Source of the DNA: Desulforamulus ferrireducens
Lineage (GTDB): Bacteria > Bacillota > Desulfotomaculia > Desulfotomaculales > Desulfotomaculaceae
NCBI RefSeq assembly: GCF_002005145.1
Contig: NZ_CP019698.1
Location: 2,356,001 to 2,420,000, forward strand
Direction of reading: 5' to 3'
Length of the DNA: 64,000 nt
Part shown: in pieces, positions 55,509 through 62,588 of the stretch
How the letters are laid out: every line of letters starts with the position of its first letter
Position numbering within the stretch: position 1 is the first letter of the stretch
Translations under genes and position numbers: made by a program
Notes under the pieces: model-generated
What the model was told of the DNA's origin: nothing
What the model saw: the letters and a program-made list of their open reading frames with translations, nothing else
The model's database searches: none

Positions 55509-57029
55509 TTATCTCTCTAATTCATCAGTTGATTCCTGCTGGTCGAATAAAACTGGCAGGATTGCATTTGCCGTAGCAATTTTGCTGTTATAGTCTAAAT
55601 GAGTGTATATGTTGGCTGTCGTGGATATATCGCTGTGCCCCAACCACTCCTGTATTTGCTTGAGACTTACACCGTTTGCGTATAGCAGGCTCGCACATGA
55701 GTGTCGTAAATCATGAAACCTGATTTTCCTTAACCCATGTTTCTCCAGTAAAAGTGCAAAATGCTGTGATATATAGTTTGGTTTCATTCGCTCTCCTATC
55801 TCATTAACGTGAACAAAGTCCAAGTATTTGTCATTGTAGCAACTACCGCATAACCTCCTGTTATTCTCTATATCTTTTTTCTTCTGCAACAGTAAGTCTG
55901 CGATTGGCTTGACCAGCGGCAACGTGCGTTTACTGGCTTTTGATTTGGTTCCCTCCTTTTCTATAATAACATTGCCTTGCCCGTCTCCAAAGTTGACCTC
56001 TGTCACTGTGAATTGTATTGTTATTTTCGGGTCATCTGGGTTAAAATCAATCGCATCCCACCTTAACCCTATTATCTCGCTCCTACGCAGACCATAGTAA
56101 GCCGCTAAAACTATGGGTAACTCCAAGGGGTCACCTTTTGCAGCCTTGAAAAGTTTAGCAAGCTCCTCATCGGTGTAGTAGGATGCAGTGTAATCCTGCT
56201 TTTTAGGACGCTCAATCCTGTCGGCTGGATTAGATTTAATTAAACCCAGATGAAAAGCGTGCTGCAAGGCTTTGCGAATGTTGGCATGACGTCTTAACAC
56301 CGAATTAGGCGACAGTCCCTTACTTAATTCGTGCTGATAAAAGTCCTGCAAATACTTGGGGTTTTCCTCAATATCGGTCTGTGTCAGCTTTTTGTCCATA
56401 AAATAGGGGATTATGCTCTGCCTGATGCCACTGTTATAGGATGCGTATGTGGTCTCCCTGACTCTGGTCCGCATCATCTCCAACCACTCCAATAAAAAGT
56501 CCACGAATAAAACCGACACCTCATCTGTCGCAGGGTTAATACCTTTTGCTGGGTTGCTCTCAATCCAGCCAAGCTCTATTGCGTAGTTTAACGATAATGT
56601 AATAATCTCGTGTATCTGCAAGATGGTCTTTTTAGACGCATGGTTTTTCGTCTTTTCATGGTTATAGTAGGCTTCCAGTGTTGAGGTCCTTATCTCGTGG
56701 AGCTGCAAATTTAAGCTCTTAAAGTAAGGACCGATAAAAACTCTGGCGTTATGGCTGTATACTGCGTAAGTTTCTTCGTCAAAGTCGTTCATCTTGTCCT
56801 TTAGCCATCTGTCTAAAAAGACGTGATACGGAGTGTTCTTACCTGACGCAATATCCTCCGGCTTAAAAGTCTTACGAGCCTCCAATAACATAGCCTCGGC
56901 TTTTTTCTTATTGCCCTTTACAGGCAGGCCCGTGCTAATTGATTTGCTCCGTCTTTTACCATCACCGTCCTTCCAGTTAAGTATTATGTGGTAGTATCCG
57001 TTCTTCTCACGCAAGTGTCCTGCTATCAT
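55509..57029 (-). CDS. int: Tyrosine recombinase (phage/ICE integrase)
   Basis: Started at ATG 57029 (MIAGHLREKNGYYHIILNWK) the protein has about 506 residues: an Arm-type DNA-binding domain (HLREKNGYYHIIL), a core-binding domain (VLFVDFLLEWLEMMRTRVRETTYASYNSG) and a catalytic domain with GLRRSEIIGLRWDAIDF (Arg), HDLRHSCASLLYANGVSLKQIQEWLGHSDI and the active Tyr in TANIYTHLD. All catalytic residues are visible. It ends 48 bases from the tRNA-Leu, as usual for integrases that use a tRNA end. A GTG twelve bases upstream is an alternative start. Confidence 0.92.
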   Translation of the reverse strand: MIAGHLREKNGYYHIILNWKDGDGKRRSKSISTGLPVKGNKKKAEAMLLEARKTFKPEDIASGKNTPYHVFLDRWLKDKMNDFDEETYAVYSHNARVFIGPYFKSLNLQLHEIRTSTLEAYYNHEKTKNHASKKTILQIHEIITLSLNYAIELGWIESNPAKGINPATDEVSVLFVDFLLEWLEMMRTRVRETTYASYNSGIRQSIIPYFMDKKLTQTDIEENPKYLQDFYQHELSKGLSPNSVLRRHANIRKALQHAFHLGLIKSNPADRIERPKKQDYTASYYTDEELAKLFKAAKGDPLELPIVLAAYYGLRRSEIIGLRWDAIDFNPDDPKITIQFTVTEVNFGDGQGNVIIEKEGTKSKASKRTLPLVKPIADLLLQKKKDIENNRRLCGSCYNDKYLDFVHVNEIGERMKPNYISQHFALLLEKHGLRKIRFHDLRHSCASLLYANGVSLKQIQEWLGHSDISTTANIYTHLDYNSKIATANAILPVLFDQQESTDELER

Positions 57030-57139
57030 AATAAAACTCACCCCTCCTTTAGTTGATAGCAGCCAACCTACCACTGACAAGCTATAGTATACCGATATTA
57101 TTGGCTGCCAACAACGTATAACGCATTGGATTTTTACGA

Positions 57140-57349
57140 TTAAGCAACGCCGATAAAACGTAACACGCTAATTTTCGGGATTTTATAGATTCGACCGATT
57201 TTTAGATGTTGGATGTTGTTTGCCCGCAATAGCTTGTAGGCAGTTTTGGTGCTGATGCCAAGCATCTGGCTCATTTGCTGCACATCCAATACATCTGGAT
57301 AGTCCGCAAATGTAACATTGATAGTATTGTTTGGAACTTCATCCCGCAT
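57140..57349 (-). CDS. xis: Excisionase-type helix-turn-helix protein
   Basis: Taken from ATG 57349 with GGAGGTGATTTT upstream, a 69-residue protein. YPDVLDVQQMSQMLGISTKTAYKLLRANNIQHLKIGRIYKIPKISVLRFI is a MerR-like/excisionase HTH with recognition helix in KTAYKLLRANN. Small genes of this type adjacent to int bend DNA during excision. It is in the same direction as int, 111 bases upstream of it. Xis role is inferred from size and position. Confidence 0.75.
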   Translation of the reverse strand: MRDEVPNNTINVTFADYPDVLDVQQMSQMLGISTKTAYKLLRANNIQHLKIGRIYKIPKISVLRFIGVA

Positions 57350-57495
57350 AAAATCACCTCCGGAACCCTTATGTTTTGGGATGTTTTGAGGGAGTCCTGA
57401 TTTTGCGGGGGTTCCTGCGAATAAAACTTGACACCGGCCTAATAATTGGGACTGGCCTAATATACGCAAGTTATGCTAAAATCTGCGTATGGGAG

Positions 57496-58518
57496 GTGAT
57501 AGGCATAGCAAAATTAACTGATAAACAAATAAAGATTAGGGAGTACCTCAAATCTGCTTGGAATCTATCGGATAGAAGCATTGCACGAGCTCTTGGAGTA
57601 TCACATAGCACGGTCGGTCGAGTACGTAAGGAAATGCAAAAAAGTGGTCGATTCGACCACTTGTCAAATACAGCGGATAACGAGTGGATGAACCACCCGT
57701 ATATACAGGCTAATAAAGGATTGCTGGAAACATTAAATCCCCGGGGACTGCGAGCCATCAAAAACATTGAAGTGCTTGATTATATGCAGGCTCACCCGCA
57801 GATAAAAAGCCCGTGCGTTGCACAGGCTTATTTAGCACGAGAAAAAAGACAACAGCGTAAAGACGCAAGGGTAACTATATCTTTGGACGATGTTGATATT
57901 AGGGTCGCTGACGTTAGGCACGTTGAACAGTTTGATTGGATTGAGGACGGAAGCATTGACCTTTGTATTTGTGACCCGCCTTGGGATAGGACGTCAATCC
58001 CCATATGCGAAGGTATCAGCAGGGTCGCAGCCGATAAATTGCGTGACGGCGGAAGCCTACTCGTGCTTACCGGAGGCAGCCACTTGCCTGATATTATAAA
58101 TGCACTATCAGCGAATAAAAGGCTACGCTATCACTGGCTCCTGACATGCCCGTTGCCGCAAGGCTCTCCTGCGTCCGTAAGCAGGCTAAAAATACAGAGC
58201 AAGGTCAGGTTTGTGCTTTGGTATGTCAAGGGGACTTACGACGGCGATATTGTATCAGACTACATAAATCGACCTAATAGCAGCAGTGCTACGGATAAAA
58301 CCTACCATGAGTGGGGAGCACCGGAAGAACTGATTTCTGAATTGATAGAACGGTTTTCAAACCCCGGAGATACCGTAGCTGACTGGACCGTCGGCGGGGG
58401 TACTACTGCTGTCTGTGCAGTGCTGCTTGGGCGGAAGTTTATCGGGTCTGATGTGGACGAAAATGCCGTCAAGACAACCTTACGCAGAGTGCGTCAACTA
58501 TTTGGTTACGCCCGATAA
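57496..58518 (+). CDS. Solitary DNA methyltransferase with N-terminal HTH
   Basis: The start is unsure: GTG 57496 overlaps the only ribosome site, and ATA 57505 is at the ideal distance from GGAGG. Residues from KLTDKQIKIREYLKSAWNLSDRSIARALGVSHSTVGRVRKEM form a helix-turn-helix. The C-terminal half has DLCICDPPWDR (motif IV, DPPW) before VADWTVGGGTTAVCAVLLGRKFIGSDVDENAV (motif I-like), the order of beta-class amino-methyltransferases. No restriction partner is nearby, so it is a solitary enzyme, perhaps modifying element DNA or modulating its expression. Base specificity (N6-A or N4-C) is not clear. Confidence 0.78.
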   Translation: MIGIAKLTDKQIKIREYLKSAWNLSDRSIARALGVSHSTVGRVRKEMQKSGRFDHLSNTADNEWMNHPYIQANKGLLETLNPRGLRAIKNIEVLDYMQAHPQIKSPCVAQAYLAREKRQQRKDARVTISLDDVDIRVADVRHVEQFDWIEDGSIDLCICDPPWDRTSIPICEGISRVAADKLRDGGSLLVLTGGSHLPDIINALSANKRLRYHWLLTCPLPQGSPASVSRLKIQSKVRFVLWYVKGTYDGDIVSDYINRPNSSSATDKTYHEWGAPEELISELIERFSNPGDTVADWTVGGGTTAVCAVLLGRKFIGSDVDENAVKTTLRRVRQLFGYAR

Positions 58519-58657
58519 AACCTGCGTTACGGGCTTACGACAATCGCCTGCATAAGCCCCTCTGTCTCCACACTCACTCTTGGTACCTCCACCTGCAATT
58601 GACCCATTATAAATATTTGCAAGGCCTGATTTGTTATCAAATTCAAAGCAAAAATCT

Positions 58658-58686
58658 AAACCTCATCCTACTACGGATGAGGTTTT
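58658..58686. terminator. Bidirectional terminator between methyltransferase and repressor genes
   Basis: AAACCTCATCC-TACTAC-GGATGAGGTTTT. Perfect 10-bp stem with T and A tracts; the two genes converge on it. Confidence 0.88.
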
Positions 58687-58688
58687 AG

Positions 58689-59069
58689 TTATTTACGCTT
58701 CATGACTTTTACTTTAAAGGTAAATCCATTAGAACAACGGTATGTTTCAACCCCATTGTCTTTATTAACTAATACCAGCTTTTTAGCTTCTCGTTCAGCC
58801 ATTACATACATTTCATCTTCTGTGTTTAATGGAGTTCCGTCAATATAGGTAAGCGAAAATTTTTTATCAGTGTTACTTTGCGTCTTTTCTTCCAGGGTTA
58901 TGCTAAAGTCGGCAGCGATACATCGCAATAGTAGGTTAATTATATATTCAGGTGGCTTACGTTTGCCCGTCTCCCAGTCTTGCAATGTGCGTAACGGTAT
59001 ATCGTAATGCTCTGCAAGTTGTTTTTGCGTAAGCTTTGCTTGTCTACGCACTTCACGAATTCGAGACAT
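58689..59069 (-). CDS. Xre-family repressor-like regulator
   Basis: The 126-residue protein has an N-terminal Xre helix-turn-helix (SRIREVRRQAKLTQKQLAEHYDIPLRTLQDWETGKRKPPEYI) and a C-terminal domain of unknown type (KKFSLTYIDGTPLNTEDEMYVMAEREAKKLVLVNKD). It ends in a basic tail. Start ATG 59069 follows GGATGTGATTAT. Just upstream are three palindromes spaced 33 bases, the probable operators, so it likely controls itself and a gene to the right that IS66 has now cut. It is a typical lysogeny-type regulator of an integrated element. Confidence 0.85.
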   Translation of the reverse strand: MSRIREVRRQAKLTQKQLAEHYDIPLRTLQDWETGKRKPPEYIINLLLRCIAADFSITLEEKTQSNTDKKFSLTYIDGTPLNTEDEMYVMAEREAKKLVLVNKDNGVETYRCSNGFTFKVKVMKRK

Positions 59070-59097
59070 ATAATCACATCCTTGAATTTTTTGTACA

Positions 59098-59176
59098 CAC
59101 GCAATGCGTGCTTTTTCATGTTTAATTTAACACGCAATGCGTGTTTTGTCAATAATCTTTACGCACGCATTGCGTG
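59098..59176. promoter_or_regulatory. Three operator palindromes with 33-bp spacing
   Basis: CACGCAATGCGTG at 59098-59110 and 59131-59143, CACGCATTGCGTG at 59164-59176. Centres are exactly 33 bp apart, three helical turns, placing the dyads on one face of the helix. Probable binding sites of the Xre protein encoded just to the left. Right of them, codons (SPMSTIGLETGLIV-like reading) run to the IS66 end at 59328 and may be the 5' part of a disrupted gene. Confidence 0.72.
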
Positions 59177-59442
59177 TGTACGAAGATAATGCCGATGTCT
59201 ACGATTGGATTAGAAACCGGCCTAATCGTCTGTGTTATCGTCCGTCCGGAAAATCCCTCAATTGTAAGGTTTATTGGTAACTTGATGTTTAAAACGGCTT
59301 TAATCGAAACTCAAACGGTCAATAAAAGTAAGCGACAAACCAGCCGTCACCTAGAATCACACATACAAAACTGATACACTGGGCTATGAAAAACTTGAAA
59401 AACCACTAGTGGTAATTCAAGACGAACAGGAGTATCAGCAAT

Positions 59443-59835
59443 ATGAATACTAGAGAAATTGCTGCGGAATACCGCCTGGCACACTGGGCACAGATCGTGC
59501 GCAGAAAAAATGAAAGCGGCCTTAGTATTAAAGCCTTCTGTGCAAACGAGGGATTCCGTGAAAACACCTACTACTATTGGCAAAGGAAGCTGCGAGAGGC
59601 TGCCTGTGAACAACTAACAGAAATTCGAACTGAGCACGCAAAGCTGCCTTGCCTAGTCCCACCAGGATTTGCCGAATTGAAAATTACAGACGCACCTGAA
59701 AAGTTTCCTGTCCACAACGATGCCAAACAGAGTGAAATCCGCATTGAACTTGGAGGAATGCGGATTGCTGCGGACAGCGCCTATCCGGTAGAAAAGATAG
59801 CCGCACTGCTTGGCCTGTTTAAACAGCTATGCTAA
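59443..59835 (+). CDS. tnpA: IS66 accessory protein TnpA
   Basis: The 130-residue protein (MNTREIAAEYRLAHWAQIVRR, SIKAFCANEGFRENTYYYWQRKLREAA) has the IS66 Orf1 helix-turn-helix region and a following beta part (IRIELGGMRIAADSAYPVEKIAALLGLFKQLC). It overlaps tnpB by seven bases, the family's translational-coupling design. Ribosome site CAGGAGTATCAGCAAT precedes ATG 59443. A nearly identical copy is at 61778-62170. Confidence 0.92.
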   Translation: MNTREIAAEYRLAHWAQIVRRKNESGLSIKAFCANEGFRENTYYYWQRKLREAACEQLTEIRTEHAKLPCLVPPGFAELKITDAPEKFPVHNDAKQSEIRIELGGMRIAADSAYPVEKIAALLGLFKQLC

Positions 59836-60182
59836 GCCTGGCCGGAAAACGGGTATTTCTCGCCTGCGGTCACACAGATATGCGGAAAAGCATCAACGGG
59901 CTTGCGGCCATTGTGGAAGGGAGTTTCAAACTTGACCCATGTGACGGGGCACTGTTCGTATTCTGCAACAGAAGCCGCGACCGCATAAAAATATTGGAAT
60001 GGGATGGCGACGGGTTCTGGCTTCACTTCAAACGTCTGGAAAAAGGACATTTTCGGTGGCCAACGTCCGGTGAAGAACAGACCCTTGTGCTAACAGGTGA
60101 GGAATTGTCAATCCTATTAGGTGGGACAAGGGTGGCATTAAAGCTAAGGCGAGAAGAATTGCTGGGAAAAAGAATTACATAA
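59829..60182 (+). CDS. tnpB: IS66 accessory protein TnpB
   Basis: The 117-residue protein (VFLACGHTDMRKSINGLAAIV, ALFVFCNRSRDRIKILEWDGDGFWLHFKRLEKGHFRWP) is the IS66 Orf2 family protein, required for transposition with TnpC. It begins in the tnpA stop region, overlapping by seven bases. Sequence is identical to the second copy at 62164-62517 by eye at the protein level. Confidence 0.95.
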   Translation: MLSLAGKRVFLACGHTDMRKSINGLAAIVEGSFKLDPCDGALFVFCNRSRDRIKILEWDGDGFWLHFKRLEKGHFRWPTSGEEQTLVLTGEELSILLGGTRVALKLRREELLGKRIT

Positions 60183-60236
60183 AAAATATGCAAAAAATAA
60201 CTTGCTTTTCAAAGTTTTCCATGAGAATATGGAGAT

Positions 60237-61709
60237 ATGGAAACTGCAAACAACTGGACCGAAATAATAGCTGAAAAGGATGCCCGTATAGCCGAACTGG
60301 AGATGCTCGTAAAGTTTTACGAGGAACAGTTTCGGCTTTCTAAACATCGCCAATTTGGGCCATCAAGCGAAAAGGGTACTTTGCCTGGTCAGCTTGGTCT
60401 GTTTGACGAGGTTGAAAAAGAAGCTGATTTACAAAAAAACGAGCCGGAGCTCGAAGAAATTACCTATGCCCGCCGCAAACGCATTGGCAAAAGAAAAGAT
60501 GACCTGTCAGCGTTGCCGGTGGAGACGGTGGAACATACACTTCCCGAAGAAGAACGAGTTTGTCCTGAATGCGGTGGGATGCTGCGTGAAATGGGACATG
60601 ATACCCGGCGCGAGCTTGTAATTATTCCTCCTCAGGTCAAGGTTGTGGAGCATAGACGTGCCGTACTATCCTGCCGGAACTGCGAAAAAAATGGCGACCA
60701 TGTGCCTATAGTAAAGGCGGAAATGCCCAAGCCGCTAATCAGCGGCAGCCTTGCTTCGCCATCTGCAGTGGCCCACATCATAACACAAAAATATGTTCAG
60801 CATATCCCACTGTACCGGCAAGAGCAAGACTGGAAAAGGCAGGGGGTGCGGCTTTCCCGCCAGACTATGGCCAACTGGGTCATCCGCTGCAGTGAGGATT
60901 GGCTGTTGCCCATTTATGAGCGAATGAAGGCCATATTGCTGACACAGGATGTGCTTCATGCTGATGAGAGTACAGTGCAGGTTTTACGGGAACCTGGGAA
61001 GACTGCCGTTTCAAACAGCTATATGTGGTTGTACAGGACAAGTGGGGATACAAAACGGCAGATTGTTCTCTTTGAGTATCAACCCAGCCGGTCAAGCACC
61101 CACCCGCGGCAGTTTTTAAAGGGTTTTAGGGGCTTTCTGCACACAGATGGCTATGCTGCCTATCACACATTACCCGGGGTCACAGTTGTGGGATGTTGGG
61201 TTCATATGCGACGTAAATTTGAGGATGCCCTTAAGGCTATTCCAAATTGCGAAAGGGCTGTATCATCAGCAAACGATGCTGTTAGGCGCATTGGCTTACT
61301 TTTCCACCTGGAAGAACAGTGGGAAAGTTTAACCCCTGAAGAACGCTACAAACTGAGATTAGAGAAATCTAAGCCTCTGGCAGAGGCTTTTTTTGGCTGG
61401 CTGCAAACGTTGACCGTCCTTCCCAAAACCGCTATGGGAAAGGCGGTGCACTATGCATTGGAACAGCGCGAATGGCTAATGAATGTCTACCTTGACGGGC
61501 GTACTGAACTCTCGAACAACCGCGCGGAAAATGCCGTGCGTCCCTTTGCCTTGGGCCGCAAAAATTGGTTGTTCTGCAATGCTGTCAAAGGGGCTATATC
61601 GAGCTCAGTAGTTTATTCCATCATAGAAACCGCCAAAGCAAACGGGCTGCTGCCCTTTGAATGTAAGCGACAAACCCGCCGTCACCTAGAATCACACATA
61701 CAAAACTGA
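60237..61709 (+). pseudogene. tnpC: IS66 transposase TnpC, 3' end replaced by insertion of copy 2
   Basis: The protein has the IS66 layout: coiled-coil N-terminus, zinc ribbon (RVCPECGGMLREMGHDTRREL, SCRNCEKNGDHVP), DDE core (LHADESTVQVL with first D, FLHTDGYAAYHTL with second D, LSNNRAENAVRPFALGRKNWLF with E). Native sequence ends after KANGLLPFE at 61662; the last codons (CKRQTRRHLESHIQN) belong to the left terminus of the second copy. About 30-40 C-terminal residues are lost compared with full-length family members, so activity is doubtful. Confidence 0.88.
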
Positions 61710-61777
61710 TACACTGGGCTATGAAAAACTTGAAAAACCACTAGTGGTAAATCAAGACGAACAGGAGTATCAGCAAT

Positions 61778-62170
61778 ATGAATACTAGAGAAATTGCTGC
61801 GGAATACCGCCTGGCGCACTGGGCACAGATAGTGCGCAGAAAAAATGAAAGCGGCCTTACTATTAAAGCTTTCTGTGCAAGCGAGGGATTCCGTGAAAAC
61901 ACCTACTACTATTGGCAACGGAAACTGCGAGAGGCTGCCTGTGAACAACTAACAGAAATTCGAACTGAGCACGCAAAGCTGCCTTGCCTAGTCCCATCAG
62001 GATTTGCCGAATTGAAAATTACAGAAGCACCTGAAAAGCTACCTATCCAGAACGATGCCAAACAGAGTGAAATCCGCATTGAACTTGGAGGAGTACGGAT
62101 TGCTGCGGACAGCGCCTATCCGGTAGAAAAGATAGCCGCACTGCTTGGCCTATTTAAACAGCTATGCTAA
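61778..62170 (+). CDS. tnpA: IS66 accessory protein TnpA (copy 2)
   Basis: 130 residues, same as the copy at 59443-59835 with a handful of changes (for example SGLTIKAFCASEG and APEKLPIQND). Intact. It overlaps tnpB by seven bases. The changes show that the copies diverged before or after tandem insertion and are not a recent exact duplication. Confidence 0.92.
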   Translation: MNTREIAAEYRLAHWAQIVRRKNESGLTIKAFCASEGFRENTYYYWQRKLREAACEQLTEIRTEHAKLPCLVPSGFAELKITEAPEKLPIQNDAKQSEIRIELGGVRIAADSAYPVEKIAALLGLFKQLC

Positions 62171-62517
62171 GCCTGGCCGGAAAACGGGTATTTCTCGCCT
62201 GCGGTCACACAGATATGCGGAAAAGCATCAACGGGCTTGCGGCCATTGTGGAAGGGAGTTTCAAACTTGACCCATGTGACGGGGCACTGTTCGTATTCTG
62301 CAACAGAAGCCGCGACCGCATAAAAATATTGGAATGGGATGGCGACGGGTTCTGGCTTCACTTCAAACGTCTGGAAAAAGGACATTTTCGGTGGCCAACG
62401 TCCGGTGAAGAACAGACCCTTGTGCTAACAGGTGAGGAATTGTCAATCCTATTAGGTGGGACAAGGGTGGCATTAAAGCTAAGGCGAGAAGAATTGCTGG
62501 GAAAAAGAATTACATAA
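62164..62517 (+). CDS. tnpB: IS66 accessory protein TnpB (copy 2)
   Basis: 117 residues, the same protein as copy 1 (VFLACGHTDMRKSINGLAAIV; LEWDGDGFWLHFKRLEKGHF). Intact, with the same seven-base overlap with tnpA. The spacer to tnpC is about 20 bases longer than in copy 1 (an insertion near 62520-62550). Confidence 0.94.
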   Translation: MLSLAGKRVFLACGHTDMRKSINGLAAIVEGSFKLDPCDGALFVFCNRSRDRIKILEWDGDGFWLHFKRLEKGHFRWPTSGEEQTLVLTGEELSILLGGTRVALKLRREELLGKRIT

Positions 62518-62588
62518 AAACACGCAGAAATTAACCAAAATAGACAAAATCACTTGCTTTTCAAAGTTTTCCATGAGAATATGGGGAT

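Larger units (their letters stand above)
59328..61662 (+). mobile_element. IS66-family element, copy 1, interrupted by copy 2
   Basis: The left end GTAAGCGACAAAC is at 59328. The element has tnpA, tnpB and tnpC but tnpC is broken at 61662/61663 by insertion of a second copy starting with the same terminus. The right end is outside the window. Confidence 0.85.

Noticed and set aside
59098-59176. CRISPR-like spaced repeats
   Set aside because: Only three 13-bp palindromes with 20-bp gaps beside an Xre gene; operators explain them and no cas gene is present. No CRISPR array was seen in the window.
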